From G038396625 sp038396625 (GTDB lineage Bacteria; Bacillota; Clostridia; Peptostreptococcales; Thermotaleaceae): a stretch of DNA of 64,000 nucleotides. The DNA lies in assembly GCA_038396625.1 (NCBI GenBank), contig CP121688.1, forward strand, positions 806,001 through 870,000, in the 5' to 3' direction. The translations under genes were made by a program, and so were the position numbers. Below the pieces are notes generated by a model. That model ran no database searches, was not told the DNA's origin, and was given only the letters and a program-made list of their open reading frames with translations. This document shows positions 8,308-16,976 of the stretch, in pieces; within the stretch, counting starts at the first letter, position 1, and each line of letters starts with the position of its first letter.

Positions 8308-9075
8308 ATGAAATTATTGGAAGTATTAAGTGCCAATAAGAGAGAGATGATTTCCCTTATCGGAGCAGGGGGAAAGACTACAACGATGTATGCATTAGCT
8401 AGAAGTCTAAGAGAACAAGAGAAAACAGTAGCAGTATCTACAACAACTTTTATCTTTTATCCTGAGAAAAACCAAGTAAATAGATTTTTTATAGAAGGAG
8501 ACCAAGAAAAACTACAGCGAATACTTTCGCAACAACGCCATAGCAATGAAATTATTGGTTTTGGAAAGCACATAGTACCTCTAGGATACAAAGTAAAAGG
8601 AATCGATGGCAAAGAGATGGATCAAATCTATATGGCGAAATATTTTGACTATATGATTGTTGAAGCGGATGGTGCAAAGAGAAAACCATTAAAAGCACCA
8701 GCGGCATATGAACCTGTGATTCCTACATTGTCCACAATTGTGCTTGTCGTGATAGGTATAGATGCTTGTGGTGCTCTATTAAATGAGGAAAATGTCCATA
8801 GATCCCATATCGTTTCTAGAATTACGCAAATACCTGTAGGAAATGTTTTAACTAGTGACGCCATTGCTACTTTGGTGACGGATCCCGATGGATGTATGAA
8901 GGGTATTCCCTTGGGAACTAGGATATTTTTACTGATCAATAAAGTGAATGGCCAAGAAAGCTATAGATGGGCAAAACAAATTGCATGTAAAGTAAGAAAG
9001 AAAGACAAAGGAAGCATTGAGAAGATTTTATTATGCGATATGTTGGGAGAGGAGCAGGTGTTAGCAATATACTAA
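8308..9075 (+). CDS. yqeC: YqeC family protein (putative selenium-cofactor hydroxylase accessory)
   Basis: 255-residue P-loop protein of the YqeC family, which together with YqeB and a MocA-like protein marks selenium-dependent Mo hydroxylase clusters. The Walker A motif IGAGGKTTTMYAL is near residue 17, and a Walker B-like IVEADGAKRKPLKAP follows near residue 115. It probably hydrolyses a nucleotide during cofactor maturation; the exact reaction is not known. It starts 21 bases after the MoeA-like gene and ends 20 bases before the MocA-like start. Confidence 0.88.
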   Translation: MKLLEVLSANKREMISLIGAGGKTTTMYALARSLREQEKTVAVSTTTFIFYPEKNQVNRFFIEGDQEKLQRILSQQRHSNEIIGFGKHIVPLGYKVKGIDGKEMDQIYMAKYFDYMIVEADGAKRKPLKAPAAYEPVIPTLSTIVLVVIGIDACGALLNEENVHRSHIVSRITQIPVGNVLTSDAIATLVTDPDGCMKGIPLGTRIFLLINKVNGQESYRWAKQIACKVRKKDKGSIEKILLCDMLGEEQVLAIY

Positions 9076-9095
9076 AACCGAAGAGAGGTGGTATC

Positions 9096-9698
9096 ATGAT
9101 CGGTGCTGTGATTCTTGCTGCAGGCATGTCACAGAGAATGGGGAGACAAAAGCTTTTTCTACCTTTTAAGAGACATACCATCATCGAAGAAGTGATTGAT
9201 CATATAAAGGCGTCAAAAGTAGACTGTATTCTCCTCATCTATGGAAATCAGGATGATCGATGGGAAAAGATTGCAATAGAAAAAGAGATTGCCTGTAAAA
9301 GAAACTCAGAATACCAAAAAGGACAAAGTACCTCTGTAAAAAAAGGGATAGAAATGATGCCAGATGGAATGGATGGAATTATGTTTATATTGGGAGATCA
9401 ACCCCTAATAGACAGCAAGGTTATTAACAAAATTATTGATACGTTTTATGAAAGAAAAGCTTCTATTGTCGTTCCCCTTTATAAAGGTGTAAGGGGAAAC
9501 CCTGTATTGTTTCATGCAAAATGGAGAGAAACACTTTTCAATGTAAAGGGTGACAAGGGTGCGAGAGATATTATTCTGCAAAACAAGGATGAGGTAAGTT
9601 ATATAAGGTTTAATGATTCGATGTATAATATAGATGTAGATACGAAGGAAGATTATCAGAATATATTAATGGCTGTTTCCAAAACATGTAAATCATAA
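9096..9698 (+). CDS. mocA: MocA-like molybdenum cofactor cytidylyltransferase
   Basis: 200-residue MobA/MocA-type nucleotidyltransferase, expected to attach CMP (or another nucleotide) to molybdopterin to give the dinucleotide cofactor of xanthine-dehydrogenase-family enzymes. N-terminal signature GAVILAAGMSQRMGRQKLFL, acidic metal site ILGDQPLI, and RGNPVLF are visible, with DVDTKEDY near the C-terminus. GAGAGGTGG lies just before ATG 9096; a longer frame from 9033 overlaps yqeC and has no better ribosome binding site. It closes the first Mo cluster. Confidence 0.87.
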   Translation: MIGAVILAAGMSQRMGRQKLFLPFKRHTIIEEVIDHIKASKVDCILLIYGNQDDRWEKIAIEKEIACKRNSEYQKGQSTSVKKGIEMMPDGMDGIMFILGDQPLIDSKVINKIIDTFYERKASIVVPLYKGVRGNPVLFHAKWRETLFNVKGDKGARDIILQNKDEVSYIRFNDSMYNIDVDTKEDYQNILMAVSKTCKS

Positions 9699-9717
9699 AA
9701 TTAAATCAATCCATAGA

Positions 9718-9774
9718 GGTACAATCATACAAACGTCGGTTTTTTTAAAAAGCCGACGTTTGTATGATTGTACC
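9718..9774. repeat. Long perfect 22-bp inverted repeat
   Basis: Arms 9718-9739 and 9753-9774 are perfectly complementary over 22 bases, around a 13-base centre made of a T-run and A-run that can extend the stem. It lies 19 bases after the MocA-like gene and probably ends that operon, but no T-run follows the second arm, so it is not a classical intrinsic terminator. Confidence 0.75.
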
Positions 9775-10286
9775 ATCAAAAAATAGATGAGCAAATATAA
9801 TTTTCTAACAAATGAATAGATCAAAAAAAAACATTCAAAAACCAAAAAACTTGCATGTGAAATATAATATGGAAATAGCATGCCCCAATATATATAAAAA
9901 AGTTTGTAAACACGAGTAATAAAGATAATATGAGAAAAATATGAAATTATTTTACAAATTATATTTGATTTAATAATGTAAAAAAAAGGACAAATATGGT
10001 ATAATCATATTTATAAGTAATATATTACCATTTTAGAATTTTTAGATAAATATCGTTAAAACGATTAAGGAATCATAGTTTTGTAAATTTGAATAAATAT
10101 TAAAAAACAAAAAATCTAGCGTTAGAGGAGAATCTTTTAAGAGGGTGTTATGGAAAAAAGAGTCTTTATAAATATTTAATTTTTTCTTTTTTTTATTTAT
10201 AACGCAGGAAAGGGGGTGGATGCATACTAGTAAAGGGAACGGTTTTACGTAAAATGAAAAGACCAAAATTTAAGGGGGAGAAAATA
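9775..10286 (+). promoter_or_regulatory. AT-rich leader of the TAXI-TRAP operon
   Basis: Gene-free stretch of about 510 bases. An extended -10 TGGTATAAT ends at 10005 without a convincing -35. Downstream, ATCGTT-AA-AACGAT (10052-10065) is a perfect short palindrome that could be an operator, and a possible 9-codon ORF starts at 10150. The resulting 5' leader of about 270 bases is long. No known riboswitch fold was recognised. Confidence 0.45.
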
Positions 10287-11300
10287 ATGAAAAGAAAATT
10301 TAAATTGTTAGCGTTACTCACTGTATTTGTGATGGTTTTTGGACTGTTGGCTGGATGTAGCAGTAGTAATGAAGAGCCAGTGGATACAGGTGCTGAAGAG
10401 GCGGAGCAAGCAGCTGAACAAGTATTTGTAAATATAGGAACAGGTGGAACAGCAGGAACTTACTTCCCATTAGGTGGTGCTTTTGCAGAAATATGGAATA
10501 ACAATATTGAAGGTATTAATGCTACAGCACAAAGTACAGGAGCTTCTGTAGCAAATATCAACTTGCTAAAAGATAAAAAAGTTGAAGTCGTTATTGTACA
10601 AAATGATATCGCTTGGTATACAGAAAATGGAGAAGAAATGTTTAAAGATGGCAAGTATGCAGATATAAGAGGATTAACAACGATGTATAGTGAACCACTT
10701 CAAATTATTACTACAGATCCTAATATTAAATCAGTAATGGATTTGAAAGGTAAAAACGTTGCGGTTGGCGCAATTGGTAGTGGCGTAGAAGCAAATGCAA
10801 GACAAATTATTGCAGCAGCTGGTTTGGATTTTGAAAAAGACATCAATGCAAAATTCCTTTCCTTTGCAGAGGCGTCTGCGGGATTGAAGGATAAGCAAGT
10901 AGATGTAGCTTTCCTTACTGCAGGAATTCCTACAGCTGCGATTCAAGACCTTGGTGCACAACGTGATGTATTCGTAGTGCCTGTAGATGGTGAAGTTGCA
11001 GATAAATTATTAGGTCAATATGGATTCTTTACAAAGTTTACAATTCCTGCAAATACATATAATGGGCAAACAGAGGATGTACAGACTTTAACAGTGAAAG
11101 CAATGCTAGCTGTAAATGCAGATATGAGTGAAGATCTAGCATATCAGTTGGTAAAAGCTATCTATGACAATCATGATAGAGTAGTAGCTGCTCACAATGT
11201 GGGTAAAAACATCACAAAAGAAACAGGTTTAGAAGGAATGTCTATTACACTACATCCAGGAGCTGAAAAATACTTTAACGAAGAAGGCTTATCAAAATAA
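10287..11300 (+). CDS. TAXI-family TRAP transporter solute-binding lipoprotein
   Basis: 337-residue extracytoplasmic binding protein of the TAXI class of TRAP transporters. A lipoprotein signal peptide ends in LLAGC near residue 24, followed by an acidic linker. The mature domain begins VNIGTGGTAGTYFPLGGAFAEIW, the diagnostic TAXI start, and contains LKDKKVEVVIVQNDIA and KGKNVAVGAIGSGVE. AAGGGGGAG precedes ATG 10287; the upstream ATG at 10254 would add a non-signal extension. The operon continues with a DUF1850 protein and a fused permease. The ligand is unknown; glutamate or other small acids are known for some relatives. Confidence 0.93.
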   Translation: MKRKFKLLALLTVFVMVFGLLAGCSSSNEEPVDTGAEEAEQAAEQVFVNIGTGGTAGTYFPLGGAFAEIWNNNIEGINATAQSTGASVANINLLKDKKVEVVIVQNDIAWYTENGEEMFKDGKYADIRGLTTMYSEPLQIITTDPNIKSVMDLKGKNVAVGAIGSGVEANARQIIAAAGLDFEKDINAKFLSFAEASAGLKDKQVDVAFLTAGIPTAAIQDLGAQRDVFVVPVDGEVADKLLGQYGFFTKFTIPANTYNGQTEDVQTLTVKAMLAVNADMSEDLAYQLVKAIYDNHDRVVAAHNVGKNITKETGLEGMSITLHPGAEKYFNEEGLSK

Positions 11301-11315
11301 GGGGATTTAAAACCA

Positions 11316-11840
11316 TTGTGGAATCTTAAAAAGCAAGGCGTTTTAGGTAAGAAGATATGGATGCTAGGGATCTTACTTATCATGCTAGTACTAACAAATT
11401 TTGTAACCCATGAAAAGTTGTTGATTATAGAAGACCTTGATACACATAAAAAGAATGAGTTTTTTCTTCCAGAGAAAACTTTTAGTTTGGGATATATTCA
11501 TTCTGTCTTGTTAACACCAGCAGAAGAATTTTTCCGGGTAGAGAGTGACAATACATTAATGCTTTACAAAACCATCTATGAATCCTTTGGTGTAGGACTT
11601 CCCTATTCACAAGAAGAATGGGATTTTGAAATAAAGGGTGACAAGTTTCTATTAAATATAGAAAGACCTTTTCCTTCTATTAAGATGCGTGTATCCTCCA
11701 TCCCAGATCATTGGGTGGGTATAGGAGAAGAACGTTACAAGCTTGTGGAATTAGTAGCGAAAGAGGATGACTTAATAGAGGTCTATGCAGTGGATAGATG
11801 GGGGTTTAAATTAGGAAAAAGGTTTTACAAACTCTTTTAA
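11316..11840 (+). CDS. DUF1850 membrane-anchored protein of the TRAP operon
   Basis: 174-residue protein of the DUF1850 family, regularly found between the binding protein and permease of TAXI-TRAP operons; function unknown. One hydrophobic segment (about residues 13-30) anchors a soluble domain with the family pattern FSLGYIHSVLLTPAEEFF and AVDRWGFKLG. The start is assigned to TTG 11316 with AAGGGG about 11 bases upstream; the first in-frame ATG (11361) would remove most of the membrane segment. It lies 15 bases after the binding protein gene. Confidence 0.82.
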   Translation: MWNLKKQGVLGKKIWMLGILLIMLVLTNFVTHEKLLIIEDLDTHKKNEFFLPEKTFSLGYIHSVLLTPAEEFFRVESDNTLMLYKTIYESFGVGLPYSQEEWDFEIKGDKFLLNIERPFPSIKMRVSSIPDHWVGIGEERYKLVELVAKEDDLIEVYAVDRWGFKLGKRFYKLF

Positions 11841-11853
11841 AAGAAGATGTATT

Positions 11854-11904
11854 CTCAAATCTCTTTCAATGCAAAGAGATTTGAGGATCTCTTTGCATTT
11901 TGTA
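11854..11904 (+). terminator. Overlapping alternative hairpins in the TRAP operon (possible attenuator)
   Basis: Two 13-bp perfect hairpins share a middle strand. The first pairs 11854-11866 with 11873-11885; the second pairs 11868-11880 with 11887-11899 and is followed by TTTGT. They cannot form together. The second resembles an intrinsic terminator, the first an antiterminator. Position between the DUF1850 gene and the permease suggests control of permease expression. Confidence 0.55.
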
Positions 11905-11982
11905 TAGAACAAAATGCGCTGTAAAGCATTATAGATTTGGCGTAGTAGTGACAAGATCAGATGCTGCGAAAGGAGATAAAAC

Positions 11983-13941
11983 ATGGAAGAAAATAGACGG
12001 TTAAATGCTGATGCGTCAGGGGAAATAAAAGTAGAGGATACAAAAGATATTCTAAAAAAATATGATAAAGGTTCGGATTTTCGTGAACTAAAAGGTTTTG
12101 GAGCAAAAATCATATCAGCTATATTAATATGTTTCACCTTATTTCAATTGTATACAGGAATTTTTGGAGTACTAGATGCGATGCTGCAAAGATCTGTACA
12201 CTTGGCTTTTGGATTGAGTTTGGTGTATCTTTTGTATCCATCTAGAAAAAGTTGGTCAAGAGAGAAAATGCATCCTGTAGATATTGTGTTAGCTATTATA
12301 GCAGCAGCAGTATGTATGTATGTATTTGTATTTTATAAAGATTTGGTATTGAGAGCTGGCAGGGTAACCACAACGGATATGATTGTTGGATTAATTGCTA
12401 TTGCTTTGGTGTTGGAAGCAGCGAGACGAGTGATTGGATGGCCGATGGTAATTATTGCACTTTTATTTATTGGCTATGCACTTGTTGGACCACATATTCC
12501 TGGAAAACTAGCTCATCGAGGTGTTGATATGGAGAATCTGGTTCAGCAATTATTCTTTACTACAGAAGGCATATTCGGAATACCGATTGGTGTTTCATCT
12601 ACCTTTATTTTTATGTTTTTGCTCTTTGGCGCTTATTTGGAAAAAACGGGTATGGGAGAATTCTTTATAGATGCAGCGAATGCTCTGGCTGGTTTTGCAG
12701 CAGGAGGGCCAGCAAAGGTTGCGGTAATTTCTAGTGGATGTATGGGTACGCTTACTGGAAGTTCTGTTGCCAATGTAGTAGGAACAGGAAGTTTTACCAT
12801 ACCTATGATGAAAAAGCTAGGGTATAAGGGCGAATTTGCTGGAGCAGTTGAAGCTACAGCTTCTACAGGTGGACAGTTGATGCCTCCTATTATGGGTGCA
12901 GCAGCGTTTTTGATGGCTGAGTTTACCAATACACCTTATGTAAAAGTAATTACTGCGGCATGTATCCCAGCTTTGCTATATTATTTTGGTGTTTTTGCAG
13001 GGGTACATTTTGAAGCAAAGAAGTTGGGGTTAGAGGGATTGCCGAAGGACAAGCTTCCTAAATTCGTAAACATTATGAAGGAAAGAGGGCATCTTCTCAT
13101 TCCTATTATTATTGTAATCTATTTATTAGTAGCAGGATATACGCCTATCCGTGCAGCCTTAGGTGCAATTGTTACATCGATTTTATGTGCTGCAATTAAA
13201 AAAGAAACCAGGCTAAGTTTTAAAGATATTGTTGATGGTCTTGAAAAAGGAGCTAGAACAGCACTAACGGTAGTTGCAGCCTGTGCTTGTGCAGGAATTA
13301 TTATAGGTGTTGTTACCCAAACAGGATTAGGATTAAAAATGGGTTCTATACTAGTGAGTATTGCAAATGGAAAACTTCTATTAACATTATTTTTCACCAT
13401 GGTAACTTCTTTAATCTTGGGTATTGGTGTACCAACTACAGCAAACTACGTTATTACCTCTACCATTGCAGCACCAGCATTGGTATTGTTGGACGTTCCA
13501 GTATTAGCTGCCCATATGTTTGCTTTTTACTTTGGAATTATTGCAGACGTAACACCACCCGTATGTCTTGCAGCTGTTGCGGCTTCTGGTGTGGCAAAAT
13601 CAGAACCTATGAGAACAGGTGTACAAGCGGCTAGATTAGCTATTGCAGCTTTCTTGATCCCTTATATTTTTGTATATAGCCCTCAAATGTTACTCATTGA
13701 TGTAACCTTTGTAAATATTATTTTCATCGTTATTACGGCATTGATTGGAATTGTATGTGTTGCAGCGGCTTTAACAGGCTATCTAAAGCATAGTATGTCA
13801 ATCATTGATCGAATTGCTTTCTGCGTAGGTGGTATTCTTTTGGTAACAACAGATTTTAAACTAAATTTAATTGGTGTGGTAATTTTAGCGATAGGGATTT
13901 TTGTGCAGAGAGCAAAGGGAAAAAAGAATGCCATAGCATAA
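11983..13941 (+). CDS. TRAP transporter permease, fused 4TM/12TM (TAXI type)
   Basis: 652-residue integral membrane protein combining the small DctQ-like four-helix unit (roughly residues 45-150) with the large DctM-like unit in one chain, as is typical of TAXI systems. Conserved DctM blocks are visible: VAVISSGCMGTLTGSSVANVV, GGQLMPPIMGAAAFLMAE, and GIGVPTTANYVI with AAHMFAFYFGIIADVTPPV. About 16-18 hydrophobic segments are expected. GAAAGGAG precedes the start. It is the last gene of the operon and is followed by a terminator. Confidence 0.93.
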   Translation: MEENRRLNADASGEIKVEDTKDILKKYDKGSDFRELKGFGAKIISAILICFTLFQLYTGIFGVLDAMLQRSVHLAFGLSLVYLLYPSRKSWSREKMHPVDIVLAIIAAAVCMYVFVFYKDLVLRAGRVTTTDMIVGLIAIALVLEAARRVIGWPMVIIALLFIGYALVGPHIPGKLAHRGVDMENLVQQLFFTTEGIFGIPIGVSSTFIFMFLLFGAYLEKTGMGEFFIDAANALAGFAAGGPAKVAVISSGCMGTLTGSSVANVVGTGSFTIPMMKKLGYKGEFAGAVEATASTGGQLMPPIMGAAAFLMAEFTNTPYVKVITAACIPALLYYFGVFAGVHFEAKKLGLEGLPKDKLPKFVNIMKERGHLLIPIIIVIYLLVAGYTPIRAALGAIVTSILCAAIKKETRLSFKDIVDGLEKGARTALTVVAACACAGIIIGVVTQTGLGLKMGSILVSIANGKLLLTLFFTMVTSLILGIGVPTTANYVITSTIAAPALVLLDVPVLAAHMFAFYFGIIADVTPPVCLAAVAASGVAKSEPMRTGVQAARLAIAAFLIPYIFVYSPQMLLIDVTFVNIIFIVITALIGIVCVAAALTGYLKHSMSIIDRIAFCVGGILLVTTDFKLNLIGVVILAIGIFVQRAKGKKNAIA

Positions 13942-13968
13942 ATGGAGACGTTAGGTCAGTAATTATAT

Positions 13969-14008
13969 AAAAGAGAATTCTTTTAAAAAGAGTTCTCTTT
14001 TGTTTTTG
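13969..14008 (+). terminator. Terminator of the TRAP operon
   Basis: AAAAGAGAA (13969-13977) pairs with TTCTCTTTT (13993-14001), with further pairing inside, followed by GTTTTTG. It lies 28 bases after the permease stop. Confidence 0.75.
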
Positions 14009-14210
14009 ATTCTACTTAGTTGTAAGGACTTATTTTGATAACCATTTATCTATAATTGAGATATTTTATTTAAAAACAGGAAATATATAAAGAAATACAG
14101 CGTTTTCTTTGAAAAAAGTTATAAAATATTCAATAATAGACTATAATTACCTGTAAGCAGGAATAATCACCAAAAATAAGATTTGCTTAATGAATATAGT
14201 TATATTAAAT

Positions 14211-14242
14211 TATAATTAGCACTCAACACTAGTGAGTGCTAA
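14211..14242 (+). promoter_or_regulatory. CIRCE operator (HrcA) and -10 region of groESL
   Basis: TTAGCACTC (14216-14224), a 9-base spacer and GAGTGCTAA (14234-14242) form the exact CIRCE inverted repeat bound by the heat-shock repressor HrcA. A TATAAT at 14211-14216 overlaps its first base, so repressor binding would cover the promoter. The rest of 13942-14288 holds only the upstream terminator and AT-rich sequence. hrcA is not in this window. Confidence 0.95.
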
Positions 14243-14288
14243 TAATGTGAAAAGTTAAAAATCAAATACATATATACAAGGAGGTTTT

Positions 14289-14576
14289 ATGATGAACATT
14301 AAACCATTAGGTGACAGAGTTGTAATTAAGAAATTAGAAGCTGAAGAGAAAACAAAAAGCGGTATTGTATTACCAGGTCAAGCTAAGGAGCAGCCACAAA
14401 TGGCCGAGGTTGTTGCAGTAGGACCAGGTGGTATTGTTGATGGAAAAGAGATCAAAATGGAAGTGAAAGTAGGAGACAAGGTAATTTTCTCTAAATATGC
14501 AGGTACAGAAGTAAAATATGATGGTGTAGAGTATACTATTTTAAAGCAAAATGATATTTTAGCAACGGTTGAGTAG
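14289..14576 (+). CDS. groS: Co-chaperonin GroES
   Basis: 95 residues (94 from the second ATG), normal length for the 10-kDa co-chaperonin that caps the GroEL folding chamber in the cytoplasm. The start NIKPLGDRVVIK and the conserved KSGIVLPGQAKEQPQ mobile loop are clear, with the C-terminal KQNDILATVE. AAGGAGG precedes tandem ATGs at 14289 and 14292. It lies behind a CIRCE element and 125 bases before groEL. Confidence 0.97.
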   Translation: MMNIKPLGDRVVIKKLEAEEKTKSGIVLPGQAKEQPQMAEVVAVGPGGIVDGKEIKMEVKVGDKVIFSKYAGTEVKYDGVEYTILKQNDILATVE

Positions 14577-14701
14577 AAAAAGACGATATAAGGTAGATGT
14601 TTGGCTAAGGATAAGCATTTTGGGTCTATAGATACTCAATGCTTATCTTATCCCATGATGAACAATTTACATTCAATACATAATTTGAGGAGGTAATAGT
14701 A

Positions 14702-16333
14702 ATGGCAAAGGAAATTCAATTCAGTGAACAAGCACGCCGTAAATTAGAAGCAGGTGTAAATAAACTAGCTGATACAGTAAAAGTAACATTAGGACCAAAA
14801 GGAAGAAATGTGATCTTAGATAAAAAGTTTGGTTCACCCCTTATTACAAATGATGGTGTTACCATTGCAAGAGAAATCGAATTAGAAGATGCCTATGAAA
14901 ATATGGGTGCACAACTTGTAAAAGAAGTAGCAACAAAAACAAACGATGTGGCAGGAGATGGTACAACAACAGCTACATTATTAGCGCAAGCGATCATTAG
15001 AGAGGGATTAAAAAATGTGGCAGCAGGCGCAAATCCAATGATTCTTAAAAAAGGGATCCAAAGTTCTGTAGATGTGGCAGTAGAAGAAATCAAAAAAATC
15101 TCTAAAACAATCGAAAGCAAAGAAGCTATTGCACAAGTAGCATCAATCTCTGCAGCAGATGAAACAATCGGAAATTTAATTGCAGAAGCAATGGAAAAAG
15201 TAGGGAAAGATGGGGTTATCACTGTTGAAGAATCTAAATCTATGGGTACTACTTTAGAAGTAGTGGAAGGTATGCAGTTTGATAGAGGATATGTATCACC
15301 TTACATGGTAACAGATGCTGAAAAAATGGAAGCAGTACTTGAAAATCCATATATTTTAATTACAGATAAAAAGATTTCTAATATCCAAGAGCTACTACCA
15401 ATCTTAGAGCAAATTGTACAACAAGGCAAGAAACTATTAATCATTGCTGAAGATTTAGAAGGAGAAGCATTAGCTACATTGGTTGTAAATAAACTAAGAG
15501 GAACATTTGAATGTGTTGCTGTGAAGGCACCAGGCTTTGGAGATAGAAGAAAAGCAATGCTTCAAGATATTGCTATTCTAACGGGTGGCACAGTGATCTC
15601 TGAAGAATTAGGATTAGATATTAAAACAGTTACACTTGATATGCTAGGTCGTGCGAACTCTGTAAAAATTGACAAAGATAATACAACCATCATTGATGGA
15701 GCTGGAGAAGCACAAGCAATTCAAGATCGTGTAAGACAAATAAAAGCACAAATTGAAGAAACAACTTCAGACTTTGACAAAGAAAAACTACAAGAAAGAC
15801 TTGCAAAACTTTCTGGTGGGGTTGCGGTAATTGAAGTAGGTGCTGCAACAGAAACAGAATTAAAAGAAAGAAAACTAAGAATTGAAGATGCATTAAATGC
15901 TACAAGAGCAGCTGTAGAAGAAGGTATAGTAGCAGGTGGTGGAATTGCTTTAATTAATGCTATTCCTGCTGTAGAGAAATTGCTAGATACATTAGATGGA
16001 GATGAAAAAACAGGTGCAATGATTATCAGACGTGCTTTAGAAGAACCAATGAGACAAATTGCTGCAAATGCAGGATTAGAAGGTTCTGTTATCGTTGAAA
16101 AAGTAAGAAATAGCGAAGTAGGCGTAGGATTTGATGCATTAAATCAAAAATATGTGAATATGATTGAAGCTGGTATCGTAGATCCAACAAAGGTTACACG
16201 TTCAGCACTACAAAATGCGGCATCTGTATCAGCAATGTTGTTAACAACAGAAGCTGCTGTAGTAGATATCAAAGAAGAAAATGAAGGTGGCGGAATGCCT
16301 CCAATGGGCGGCGGAATGCCAGGAATGATGTAA
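14702..16333 (+). CDS. groL: Chaperonin GroEL
   Basis: 543-residue 60-kDa chaperonin subunit, normal length. Visible motifs include LGPKGRNVILDKKFGSPLITNDG, the ATP-binding GDGTTTAT, and the flexible C-terminal Gly-Met tail GGGMPPMGGGMPGMM. GAGGAGG precedes ATG 14702. Transcribed with groES from the CIRCE-controlled promoter and ended by a strong palindromic terminator. Confidence 0.98.
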   Translation: MAKEIQFSEQARRKLEAGVNKLADTVKVTLGPKGRNVILDKKFGSPLITNDGVTIAREIELEDAYENMGAQLVKEVATKTNDVAGDGTTTATLLAQAIIREGLKNVAAGANPMILKKGIQSSVDVAVEEIKKISKTIESKEAIAQVASISAADETIGNLIAEAMEKVGKDGVITVEESKSMGTTLEVVEGMQFDRGYVSPYMVTDAEKMEAVLENPYILITDKKISNIQELLPILEQIVQQGKKLLIIAEDLEGEALATLVVNKLRGTFECVAVKAPGFGDRRKAMLQDIAILTGGTVISEELGLDIKTVTLDMLGRANSVKIDKDNTTIIDGAGEAQAIQDRVRQIKAQIEETTSDFDKEKLQERLAKLSGGVAVIEVGAATETELKERKLRIEDALNATRAAVEEGIVAGGGIALINAIPAVEKLLDTLDGDEKTGAMIIRRALEEPMRQIAANAGLEGSVIVEKVRNSEVGVGFDALNQKYVNMIEAGIVDPTKVTRSALQNAASVSAMLLTTEAAVVDIKEENEGGGMPPMGGGMPGMM

Positions 16334-16366
16334 TACAAAAACATAAATCAATATAGCAAAACGATT

Positions 16367-16413
16367 ATAGGAATAGATAGCAACCTAGGTTGCTATCTAT
16401 TCCTATTTTGTTC
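16367..16413 (+). terminator. Palindromic terminator after groEL
   Basis: A perfect 40-base palindrome (arms 16367-16386 and 16387-16406, centre CCTAGG) is followed by TTTTGTT. It lies 33 bases after the groEL stop. Confidence 0.88.
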
Positions 16414-16976
16414 GTATTAGGCCTAGGGAAAAGTAGGTTAGTTTATTTTATAGGCTAATTCTAAGGTACTGTATTCTTAAGAAATTAGAGCTGTTTTGAA
16501 AAAAAATTTGTAATATTACTTATTTTTAATAAAAAATTTTGCTGTTTTTTCATATCCTTCTTTCCCTTATAATTCAACAGTCTGACCCTAAAATATAGAA
16601 AATATCCATAAAAAAAGCCAACATTATGTTATTTTATGTAAATATATATGATCAATATGTAAACATAATTTAGAATTTAGATATAAAAATAATACAAAAC
16701 GAAAGAAGGAATTTAATTATTGAATATAGAATATTGGAAATATTAAACTAAAAGCAATGCAGTACATTACTTTTGTAAAATTTATAGAAAGAACAAGCAA
16801 TATTTGTATTATTATGAAAGTGATTATTAATAACTTAACAAAATAGATAAAGTGAAACTTAATTCAGATGGAGCTTTAAGGTTTTTAAGCATCGAATAAA
16901 AGGAAAGGAGATAAAATATAAATTTAGTTAAGTTATTTTTAATAAAAAAATAATATAATATTGGGGGAATAATAGT
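16414..16976 (+). other. Gene-free AT-rich region upstream of AGCS symporter
   Basis: About 560 very AT-rich bases. I see no ORF with a credible ribosome binding site, no riboswitch-like conserved core and no strong promoter; it presumably holds the promoter of the symporter operon. Confidence 0.5.

Noticed and set aside
12633..12929. Minus-strand open frames opposite the TRAP permease, groEL and AGCS genes
   Set aside because: They lie antisense to strongly recognised genes, lack ribosome binding sites and have no family features.
16414..16976. Possible glycine riboswitch upstream of the AGCS symporter
   Set aside because: AGCS genes are often controlled by glycine riboswitches, but no conserved aptamer core could be found here or at 53266-53776.
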